A stretch of 5,449 nt of DNA from Candidatus Cloacimonadota bacterium (GTDB taxonomy: Bacteria; Cloacimonadota; Cloacimonadia; Cloacimonadales; TCS61): assembly GCA_021157645.1 (NCBI GenBank), contig JAGGWC010000068.1, forward strand, positions 1 to 5,449. Direction: 5' to 3'. The position numbers were made by a program, and so were the translations under genes. Of the stretch, positions 1-5,449 are shown piece by piece; position 1 is the stretch's first letter; each line of letters begins with the position of its first letter. The notes beneath the pieces were generated by a model that saw nothing but the letters and a program-made list of their open reading frames with translations, searched no databases and was not told where the DNA came from.

Positions 1-2199
1 ATATGTAAAAGTATAATCGATAGGATCAGATTCACCTTCATCATAAACAGCAGTTACTTGTGCCAGATACGTTGTACCATCTACAAGTCCTTCATATTGG
101 TAGAACAATTCTGTAGTAAAACCATCAAATACGCCATCTATATATAAATTGTATCCAATAAATTCACGAGAGTATAAAGCACCACTGGAAGATCCTGCAC
201 CAGTTAATTGTGGTCCTTTTTCTAATATACGAGGATCCATTTCTGTCACATATACATTGTCAGAAACATCAATACGATTATTATTAGACTTCACGATTAC
301 CTTATCATCTTCTGCTAAAGAACCAAATAGGGCAAAACTAAGGTTGAAATCAACATAATCTGGTTGAGGCCATTGAATTGATCCAGCTACCCAGGTAGTG
401 AACCCGCTGCCGAATCCATCACCAGGATTTTGCCAGTAAAATTCTGCATCAATTGTTGGAGCAGCTTGTTTAGTCCAGAACCATTGTCCGCCAGCTGCAA
501 AATCTAAACGTCCTTGTACACCTATCCAATAGGTTCCTTCGGCAAGTATTGTATCATCAAAACTACAATCAAAGTTTCCGGTTGCATCAAAATTTGCTGG
601 AACATCAAGATATTCAAACAACAAAGTACCAGGCATTCCTGCAGCATCTTCAAAGAAGCGCACATTAGCAAGAGTACACGGACCTGCTGCACTGAAAGAG
701 CCAAGTATTGCTACTTCATTTATAGTCCATGTTTCACCGGCAGGAACCACAAAATCATCGGCACCTTCAGCATCATATTGATCATAGGCAGTTTCAAAGT
801 CTTGAGAGGTAACACCTCCTTCTGATGATACAAAATCCATCTGACTGTAAAGTGCTTCAGCACCACCGCTACTTGGAGCTTCCCAAGTTGCATAAGCTTC
901 TTCTGTTACAAAGAGGTTTACAGGAGGTTCAGGAACATAAGAAGAAGTAAATTCTACGTCCAACACACCAGTGCCGGCACTAGAACCATATCCACCAATC
1001 TGGATGAAGTAATCTTCACCAGCTACAACTGCAATATCAAAAAGCTCAGATTGCAAACCACATGAATCATCGTTAGAAGCAATTAGTGTAGTAGCATCAC
1101 ATTCTCCATAAAGTGCAAGCTTTGTGTCAAGACTACTCCCACAAAGTCCAATATACAATAATCCATCACTATCAGCTGTATAGACATAAAAGAGGTCATT
1201 ACTACTTATATATGTACCAAATCCACTTGCTGTAGCTATAGTTGTATCAAATGGAAGATCTGTTACTTCACCAACTACTACAGCATCATCGCAAGTGTCA
1301 CCACCAAGAGTGAAAGCTACGTCTAATAATCCAGCACCGTTAGAAGAACTGTATCCACCAATCTGGATATAATAATCTTCACCAGCCATTACCGGAACAT
1401 CAATCAGTTCAGATTGTGCACCACAAGAATCATCATTAGAAGCAATTAGTGTAGCAGCATCACATTCTCCATAAATGGCTAATTTTGTATCAAAGCCACT
1501 ATCGCAAAGCCCGACATAAAGTAAACCGGAGCCAGAAGCTGTATATACATAAAAGAGGTCATTACTAGTAATATATGTACCAAATCCACTTGGTGTAGCT
1601 AGAGAAGTATCAAATGGAAGATCTGTTACTTCGCCAACAACTTCTGCAGTTTCGCAAGTATCATTTTCAGGACCTGCAGCACCACCAGTTACATCAATTT
1701 CATAATTACCACTATTGCCACCATAACCATCTACCACGATGTAATAAGTATTACCACCGATGAATGTAAGACCGGTTAATTCTGAAACAAAACTCTGACC
1801 CAATGCACTTACGCATTCATCATCATTACAAGCAAATGGAGCACCCGGAGTTACTGCATTTTCATAGATGTAAAGTTTTGTATCATAATCTGTATCGCCA
1901 CAAAGTGAAACGATAACATTATCAACATCAGCTGCCGGTGTAAAAGAATACACAACATCAGGTGCAGTACTACCAGTATATGGGCAAGCCTCATCGTAAT
2001 CATTAACGTATCCGGCAGTTGTACCGGAATCGTTATAGGGTAATCCCCCAAACACAAGTGCACTTGCCACAGTATCACCACCTTGTCTTGTAGGTGCAGG
2101 ATAGTTGGCAGGGTCATACTGAATTGGTGCGGCTTTTTCCGCAAATGCCCAACTTGCTGTGAGCATTAGTACCAATAAAAAAATTATTCCCTTTTTCAT
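1..2199 (-). CDS. Large secreted multidomain protein with PPC-like repeats and a fibronectin III domain, 3' end cut off
   Basis: The open frame runs 733 codons from an ATG at 2197-2199 to the window edge without a stop. AAGGAG lies 5 bases upstream of the ATG. Residues 1-20 (MKKGIIFLLVLMLTASWAFA) are a clear type I signal peptide, so the protein is exported. Residues about 41-172 look like a PPC-type beta-sandwich (DTKLYIY, YYIVVDGYGG). Residues 180-300 and 301-418 are two near-identical domains of the same kind, each with a DTKLAxYGECDA motif, SNDDSCG, and an AGEDYxIQIGGY strand. Residues 425-443 resemble the first strands of a fibronectin III domain. Residues about 450-625 form another secreted beta domain (ADDFVVPAGETWTI, then AEGTYWIGVQG). 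Residues 671-733 resume fibronectin III (GYNLYIDG, YLAQVTAVY). No catalytic domain is visible. A surface or adhesion role, possibly with a C-terminal sorting domain beyond the edge, is inference. There are no in-frame TGA codons. Confidence 0.88.
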   Translation of the reverse strand, partial: MKKGIIFLLVLMLTASWAFAEKAAPIQYDPANYPAPTRQGGDTVASALVFGGLPYNDSGTTAGYVNDYDEACPYTGSTAPDVVYSFTPAADVDNVIVSLCGDTDYDTKLYIYENAVTPGAPFACNDDECVSALGQSFVSELTGLTFIGGNTYYIVVDGYGGNSGNYEIDVTGGAAGPENDTCETAEVVGEVTDLPFDTSLATPSGFGTYITSNDLFYVYTASGSGLLYVGLCDSGFDTKLAIYGECDAATLIASNDDSCGAQSELIDVPVMAGEDYYIQIGGYSSSNGAGLLDVAFTLGGDTCDDAVVVGEVTDLPFDTTIATASGFGTYISSNDLFYVYTADSDGLLYIGLCGSSLDTKLALYGECDATTLIASNDDSCGLQSELFDIAVVAGEDYFIQIGGYGSSAGTGVLDVEFTSSYVPEPPVNLFVTEEAYATWEAPSSGGAEALYSQMDFVSSEGGVTSQDFETAYDQYDAEGADDFVVPAGETWTINEVAILGSFSAAGPCTLANVRFFEDAAGMPGTLLFEYLDVPANFDATGNFDCSFDDTILAEGTYWIGVQGRLDFAAGGQWFWTKQAAPTIDAEFYWQNPGDGFGSGFTTWVAGSIQWPQPDYVDFNLSFALFGSLAEDDKVIVKSNNNRIDVSDNVYVTEMDPRILEKGPQLTGAGSSSGALYSREFIGYNLYIDGVFDGFTTELFYQYEGLVDGTTYLAQVTAVYDEGESDPIDYTFTY
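946..1662 (-). repeat. Two tandem 121-codon domain repeats inside the large secreted protein gene
   Basis: Residues 180-300 (bases 1300-1662) and 301-418 (bases 946-1299) are tandem copies offset by exactly 363 bases, checked at two anchor points: the CCAATCTGGAT stretch at 995 and 1358, and ATGGAAGATC at 1251 and 1614. DNA identity is high, with whole runs unchanged, while the copies differ at scattered sites. This indicates a fairly recent in-frame internal duplication. The first PPC-like domain (residues 41-172) is a more distant relative. Confidence 0.9.
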
Positions 2200-2204
2200 A
2201 AAAT

Positions 2205-2210
2205 CTCCTT
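2205..2210 (-). promoter_or_regulatory. Ribosome binding site of the large secreted protein gene
   Basis: Read on the minus strand this is AAGGAG, followed by ATTTT and then the ATG at 2197-2199. It is a strong Shine-Dalgarno match at a normal distance and fixes the start immediately before the signal peptide. Confidence 0.8.
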
Positions 2211-2243
2211 AAAATTTTGGTTAACGATTAAAAAAATCATAAA

Positions 2244-2318
2244 TTCGATATTAACGGTTTAGAATGCAAATACTTAGAAATCGATAGTAGTTGATCATTT
2301 TTGTTTTCGATATTAACG
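2244..2318. repeat. 13-bp direct repeat in the leader of the large secreted protein gene
   Basis: TTCGATATTAACG occurs at 2244-2256 and again at 2306-2318, a spacing of 62 bases. A related TTAACGAT lies at 2221-2228. The copies sit 45-120 bases before the start codon, where a regulator site could lie, but the region is so AT-rich that chance is not excluded. Confidence 0.35.
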
Positions 2319-2750
2319 TTCTTCTTTTTATCTAATATTCTTCTTCCAAAATTAGTTTCAAGAACATAATCAATATTTCTTTTTTTCATAACGTCATTTG
2401 TTGTATTTTTAGGTTTAGCTGTCAAATCATTTTCTTATTAATTCCTTAATTATTTTATTTCGTTAATCTTATTTATAATGCAAGAATAAATTGTTACTTT
2501 TTTCTTATCTTCTTTTTAATAAAGCACTTACGCCACCTTAAAATGATTTTTAAATTATTTATCTACCCCCCTATCTCCTTTAACTTCAAGACTTTATAAA
2601 TTACATTTATTTCACGATATTTCTACGTTTATTCATAAGCATATCTTGCATAATAAATAGTGATTTTTTTTATTTATAATTCATATTTTTAAGCTTCTCT
2701 TAAGGAGAGAAATAATATATGAAGATGCAGAAAGAATTTTGTGATTTTTT

Positions 2751-2778
2751 AAAAAGGGTAATTCACGAATTGCCCTTT
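2751..2778 (-). terminator. Probable intrinsic terminator of the B-A operon
   Basis: On the minus strand the transcript reads AAAGGGC AATT CGTG AATT ACCCUUU. This gives a 6-bp AAAGGG/CCCUUU stem, one C-A mismatch, a 4-bp AATT stem and a 4-base loop, running into UUUUU then an A-run. It begins about 15 bases after gene A's TAG, where a terminator is expected. The mismatch and short U-tract make it moderate in strength. In the plus direction the mismatch becomes a G-U pair, but no plus-strand gene needs it. Confidence 0.55.
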
Positions 2779-2793
2779 ATATCTTTGTTGGAA

Positions 2794-3855
2794 CTACGGC
2801 AGATCAACCTTACCAATTATTGTAAAATTTATCACACTTTTAACAGGATCGTTTGAAATTATTGTTAATTTAGATGCAATATTATTTTTTTTAATTGTAG
2901 GTTTAATACTAAGCTGAAATGTTCCTTTTTCTCCAGGTTTAATTTTTTGTTTATAGGGATGAATGGAATACATACTATTAGTTGTTGTAATATTATGAAT
3001 AAGAAGTTCTCTTTTCCCAAGATTTTCAATCTCAAGGTTTTTAATCGTTAATTTATTCGGTTCAATTTTTCCAAGATCAATTTTGTTGAAAGCTGTAGAT
3101 ATAATTGGTGGATTCGCCGATTCCCATTCCGTTAGTATTGAGAAATCTTCAACAATATTAGCAATAATGGAAAGTTTGCCATTATATTTTTCCTCTTTTT
3201 TAATGATCTCGAAATCATAAACAGTAATAAATTTGCCCATCTCGCTATGTAATGTAGAAAATTCAGCTGTAATTTCACCGGATTGTCCCGGTTTCAGTAT
3301 TTGTGGTTCAACATTTAATTCAATTTGATCAAATTTAGTTAGCGAGATAATGTGTACTGTCTCTCCGGTTGAATTAAAAATAGTTATTGTTTCATTTTTA
3401 GTGGTACCAAAAAAGATATCTCCAAAATCTATTATATTATTACTGGCATCTAATGAGCCTATCTTGTTTCTAAATTTACCCGGGGTAGAAATTACATAAC
3501 CTTCGATGATCAATCTAATAAATTGATCGTTGATATCGGTATATATAAGCATGGACTTATGGAAATCACCTGGTCTATTATTAGAATCAAATTGAACCGA
3601 GATAGTTCCTGTTTGCCCTGGTTTCATTTCCTCAGTTGACCAACTGGGAGCAGTGCATCCTCAACCGGCTTTTACATTTAATAATCTAAATGATTCATCT
3701 CCGGTATTAGAAAATTTAGAGTCAATTTGGTGTGGTCCGCCCTCTTCTTTTATCCTGCCAAAATCATATTTTAATGTTTCGAATTCTATGATAGGTTGCG
3801 ATACTAACAAAACCCAGATAAACATTATTAGTATAAATGCAATAGCTCTTTTCAT
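2794..3855 (-). CDS. Secreted DUF1573 repeat protein A, candidate selenoprotein (in-frame UGA at codon 65)
   Basis: Read through one internal TGA (3661-3663), this is a 353-residue protein starting at ATG 3853-3855, with GGAG five bases upstream, and ending in TAG. Residues 1-19 form a signal peptide (MKRAIAFILIMFIWVLLVS). Three Ig-like DUF1573 repeats follow, roughly at residues 22-120, 134-236 and 250-350. The first carries the family's hallmark (FSNTGDESFRLLNVKAG-U-GCTAPSW, then PGQTGTISV), with UGA where the first Cys of C-G-C-T normally sits. Cys67 is the only cysteine in the whole protein, so Sec65 and Cys67 would be its sole redox pair. The frame stays open and conserved with gene B for 288 codons after the UGA, which argues against a dead gene. 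Gene A lies 17 bases after gene B, probably in the same operon, and lacks B's rhodanese domain. DUF1573's biochemical role is unknown to me; a periplasmic thiol/selenol redox role is inference. Confidence 0.82.
3633..3646 (-). promoter_or_regulatory. Candidate bacterial SECIS hairpin of gene A
   Basis: The mRNA reads CAGUU-GGUC-AACUG, a perfect 5-bp stem with a GGUC loop, and the loop begins 19 bases after the UGA. Known bacterial SECIS elements lie inside the coding region just downstream of UGA, with a small apical loop that starts with G and is recognised by SelB. The E. coli fdhF loop is also GGUC at nearly the same distance (from memory). In gene A the stem could extend by UCC/GGA past one bulged A. 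The hairpin also encodes conserved residues (SWST), so sequence conservation alone does not prove RNA function. Confidence 0.65.
3661..3663 (-). other. In-frame TGA, predicted selenocysteine codon 65 of gene A
   Basis: The codon context on the minus strand is AAA GCC GGT TGA GGA TGC ACT GCT. TGA occupies the position of the first cysteine in the DUF1573 C-G-C-T motif and is the only internal stop in 354 codons. The gene's own terminator codon is TAG. Confidence 0.72.
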
Positions 3856-3860
3856 TTCTG

Positions 3861-3864
3861 CTCC
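3861..3864 (-). promoter_or_regulatory. Ribosome binding site of gene A
   Basis: GGAG on the minus strand sits 5 bases before the ATG at 3853-3855, within the 17-base gap after gene B's TAA. It supports translation from the signal-peptide start upstream of the TGA, rather than only from the ATG at 3625-3627 downstream of it. Confidence 0.7.
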
Positions 3865-3872
3865 ACTTTAAA

Positions 3873-5297
3873 TTACTTATTGGGATCTATCAATTTTAAG
3901 TGTTTAGTTTTCCAACCCTCTATGCCTTCATACATATGATAGATATTTTTAAAACCTATTTCACTCATTTGTTCAACTGCCTTTTTACTTCGAATCCCAG
4001 ACTGGCAATAAACCAGATATGTTTTTTGTTTATCCATTAATTTCATCATCTTCCTAAAATTCGACCCTGTAAAATCAATATTCACAGCATCTTCTAAACA
4101 ACTATTATTATATTCATCGGCAGTTCGGACATCAAGAATTACAAGTTCATTACTACCCTTAAAACTCTTCACGATTTCTGCTGCTTTTCCAATTTGGATA
4201 TCATTTACAATTCCTTTATTGGAACTTGCTTCCGGTAGATCGACCTCGCCAATTATTGTAAAACTAATAACACTTTGTTCAGGGTCATTTGAGATTATTG
4301 TGATAATTGATTTTAATTTATTAATACTTGCATCGGGTAAAATATTTATATTAAATGAGTCCTTTTTACCAGGTTCTACGATAAATTTTACTGGATCTAT
4401 TCTAAATTTCTCATCAAAAGATTGGATATTCCTAATATAAAGATCTCTTGTCCCGATATTTTCAACTTCAATAATTTCTGTTCTTAACTTGTTGGGAATT
4501 AGATCTTTGATCATAAGCGCTTTATTATTAACAGATATTATTATTTTTGGAGGATTTTCCCTTTCTTCACGTGTTAATGTCGAAAAATCTTCAATAATAT
4601 TTGAATTAAGTATTAAATATCCCTGCTGTATGTTATCTGCATATTTAACATTAAATTGGATCATGTCTGTCTTTTTACCAAGATCTCTGTTCTCAGAGTT
4701 AAAATGAATTATTAACTCTCCATAATCTGCAGGGCATAAGATAGCCGGTTTAATTTCAATTTTAATTCCATCTATTTCGCTGGCAAGCGAGATAAACATT
4801 GTATCTTCTTTAGTGTTGCGGATCTTTATTCTTTTTGATTGTTTTTCACCAAGAAATAAATCTTTAAAATTAATTTGATTGTTATCAGCATCAAATGGTC
4901 CAATGTGCTTTCTTAATTTTCCCGGAGTTGCTATCACAAAACCTTTAATTATTAGCTTTGTTATTTCATTATCTATGCTGGTATTCACCTTTATAGATTT
5001 GCCAAAACTACCCGGTCTGTTATTTGAATCAAATTCAACAGAAATGATACCTGTTTGTCCCGGTTCTATTTCATCAGTTGACCAACTGGGAGCAGTGCAT
5101 CCTCAACCGGCTTTTACATTTAATAATCTAAATGATTCATCTCCGGTATTTGAAAAATTAAAGTCAATTTGGTGCGGTCCTTCCTCTTCTTTTATTCTGC
5201 CAAAATCATATTCTAATGTTTCAAATTCTATGATGGGTTGCGATTGCAGCAATGCACATATGAATAGCAAAAAAATCACAGTAATTATTTTTTTCAT
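3873..5297 (-). CDS. Secreted DUF1573-rhodanese fusion protein B, candidate selenoprotein (in-frame UGA at codon 65)
   Basis: Read through one TGA (5103-5105), this gives 474 residues from ATG 5295-5297 (GAGG seven bases upstream) to TAA. Residues 1-19 form a signal peptide (MKKIITVIFLLFICALLQS), and the FIC context is not a good lipobox. Three DUF1573/Ig-like repeats lie near residues 22-120, 134-233 and 252-352. The first carries KAG-U-GCTAPSW with Sec65 and Cys67. Residues about 357-468 are a single rhodanese domain with the DVRTADEY motif (389-396) and active loop CQSGIRS, catalytic Cys431 intact. Rhodaneses carry sulfur as a persulfide on this Cys. Outside the cytoplasm, the fusion suggests sulfur or selenium transfer, or redox exchange, between Cys431 and the U-x-C site, which is inference. 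Another Cys is at 188. Gene B is first in an apparent two-gene operon with A. An alternative is an internal GTG start at 4988, but that would discard the signal peptide and the family's core motif. Confidence 0.85.
5075..5088 (-). promoter_or_regulatory. Candidate bacterial SECIS hairpin of gene B
   Basis: The CAGUU-GGUC-AACUG hairpin is identical to that of gene A and has the same 19-base distance from the UGA to the GGUC loop. Just 3' of the hairpin the two genes differ (AGGA in A, AUGA in B), so the possible 3-bp extension in A is not conserved here. Only the apical 5-bp stem is shared. Confidence 0.65.
5103..5105 (-). other. In-frame TGA, predicted selenocysteine codon 65 of gene B
   Basis: The local context GCC GGT TGA GGA TGC matches gene A. 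It is the only internal stop in 475 codons, the gene ends in TAA, and 409 sense codons follow, including an intact rhodanese active site. Confidence 0.74.
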
Positions 5298-5304
5298 TTA
5301 TATT

Positions 5305-5308
5305 CCTC
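5305..5308 (-). promoter_or_regulatory. Ribosome binding site of gene B
   Basis: GAGG on the minus strand lies 7 bases before ATG 5295-5297. The spacing is normal, and it selects the start that gives a proper signal peptide. Confidence 0.65.
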
Positions 5309-5320
5309 ACTATTTTTAAA

Positions 5321-5347
5321 ATTATTTATTTTAAGTCTTAATGTCAA
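5321..5347 (-). promoter_or_regulatory. Possible sigma70-type promoter of the B-A operon
   Basis: A perfect TTGACA (-35) lies at 5342-5347 on the minus strand, with AATAAT (-10 like, 5 of 6) at 5321-5326 and a 15-base spacer, which is shorter than ideal. It sits 24 bases before the gene B start codon, which leaves only a short leader. Promoter rules differ in Bacteroidota, so this is tentative. Confidence 0.4.
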
Positions 5348-5449
5348 GTTCAAATGATAGGCACGCATCCCCCGAAAAAATTTCGTAACCCCTGCACTCT
5401 CAGTTGCAACGGTTCATTTTGTGCAGTTTGATATGTAACATCAGTATAG
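5348..5449. other. Upstream stretch of higher G+C with small inverted repeats, no secure gene
   Basis: This edge is visibly richer in G+C than the genes beside it. It holds a 5-bp inverted repeat CGAAA-AAA-TTTCG (5373-5385) and CTGCAC / GTGCAG arms (5392-5397, 5421-5426). One minus-strand frame is open from the edge (5448) to a TGA at 5350-5352, 32 codons with residues such as LRVQGLRNFFGGC. It might be the tail of an upstream gene or a translated piece of a dispersed intergenic repeat. I cannot decide from 100 bases. Confidence 0.3.

Larger units (their letters stand above)
2200..2793. other. AT-rich intergenic region, no convincing gene
   Basis: About 590 bases separate gene A's stop from the start of the large secreted protein gene. 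It holds gene A's terminator hairpin near 2751-2778, a 6-bp inverted repeat at 2695-2711 (TTCTCT / AGAGAA), a 13-bp direct repeat, and the leader of the downstream gene. A TTGACA at 2420-2425 on the minus strand is a possible -35 box, but I see no good -10 partner at 16-18 bases, so no promoter is called. The short frames here start with TTG or lack family resemblance. No tRNA or other known RNA was recognised. Confidence 0.6.
3632..3708 (-). repeat. 77-bp perfectly identical tract, copy in gene A
   Basis: All 77 bases match 5074-5150 in gene B, whereas the flanks differ at many synonymous and replacement sites. The tract contains the TGA, the hairpin, and 45 coding bases upstream of the TGA. 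Since identity extends beyond the hairpin, recent gene conversion is the likely cause, possibly reinforced by constraint on the recoding signal. Confidence 0.9.
5074..5150 (-). repeat. 77-bp perfectly identical tract, copy in gene B
   Basis: This is the partner of 3632-3708, offset by 1442 bases. It codes for the residues around Sec65 and contains the candidate SECIS. The next bases on both sides already mismatch. Confidence 0.9.

Noticed and set aside
514..825. Open frames on both strands (522-704 minus, 514-825 plus, 1851-2144 minus, 149-358 plus) over the large secreted protein gene
   Set aside because: They are shadows of the 733-codon reading frame, with no ribosome sites or recognisable domains.
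2237..2425. 62-codon minus-strand frame in the intergenic region
   Set aside because: It starts with TTG without a well-placed ribosome site, is lysine/asparagine-rich as expected from AT-rich noncoding DNA, and contains one of the direct repeats.
2695..2711. Inverted repeat TTCTCT-TAAGG-AGAGAA as a terminator or operator
   Set aside because: It has a short 6-bp A/T-rich stem, no adjacent T-run in the relevant direction, and a location well past gene A's better terminator.
2719..2856. 45-codon plus-strand frame with AAGGAG upstream (MKMQKEFCDFLKRV...)
   Set aside because: It overlaps the terminator hairpin and the 3' end of gene A in antisense, the ribosome site is 11 bases away, and I recognise no family.
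2794..3627. A separate gene starting at ATG 3625-3627, just after the TGA in gene A
   Set aside because: It would begin inside the DUF1573 fold, lacks a signal peptide, and the GAGGA before it is too close to the ATG. Gene B has no ATG at this position.
2794..5297. Genome-wide reassignment of TGA to Gly or Trp as the explanation for the internal TGAs
   Set aside because: The 733-codon gene at 1-2199 has no in-frame TGA and uses TGG for Trp and GGN for Gly. In the DUF1573 genes TGA appears only once each and only at the conserved Cys column. A reassigned code would scatter TGA through all genes. Codon counts over the whole genome would settle it.
2794..5297. Both DUF1573 genes as pseudogenes with a nonsense mutation
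   Set aside because: No other stop or frameshift occurs in 288 and 409 downstream codons, motifs and the rhodanese active site are intact, and starts and ribosome sites are good. Gene conversion could have copied a nonsense mutation, so this is not fully excluded.
4879..5319. 146-codon plus-strand open frame opposite gene B
   Set aside because: It is antisense to a conserved coding region. Its open length follows from the codon use of gene B, and a matching shorter frame lies opposite gene A at 3653-3871.

Overview
The window suggests an AT-rich bacterium of the Bacteroidota/Cloacimonadota side of the FCB group. The clues are secreted beta-sandwich repeat proteins, fibronectin III pieces of the GYN(L/V)YxDG type, and multi-copy DUF1573 proteins. 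This placement is inference from protein style only. Every gene I can support lies on the minus strand.

Layout, read in the direction of transcription (right to left). Positions 5348-5449 are a short upstream stretch, richer in G+C, with no secure gene. A putative promoter and ribosome binding site precede gene B (3873-5297), a secreted DUF1573 repeat protein fused to a C-terminal rhodanese domain. Seventeen bases later comes gene A (2794-3855), a tandem paralogue that ends exactly where the rhodanese begins in B. A hairpin terminator follows, then about 590 bp of AT-rich DNA with no convincing gene. The last gene (1-2199, cut by the window edge) encodes a large secreted protein with three PPC-like beta domains, two of them near-identical in tandem, and a fibronectin III domain that seems to be split by an inserted beta domain.

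The main discovery is that both DUF1573 genes contain exactly one in-frame TGA, at the same codon (residue 65). It falls on the first cysteine of the family's conserved C-G-C-T motif, so the proteins read ...KAG-U-GCTAPSW.... Neither gene uses TGA as its stop (B ends in TAA, A in TAG), and both frames stay open and conserved for hundreds of codons afterwards. Nineteen bases after the UGA, both mRNAs form a 5-bp hairpin, CAGUU-GGUC-AACUG. Its GGUC loop and spacing match what is known of bacterial SECIS elements such as E. coli fdhF. The simplest reading is a pair of undescribed periplasmic selenoproteins with a U-x-C redox motif, one fused to a sulfurtransferase-like domain. The selenocysteine machinery (selA, selB, selC, selD) is not in this window, so this remains an inference.
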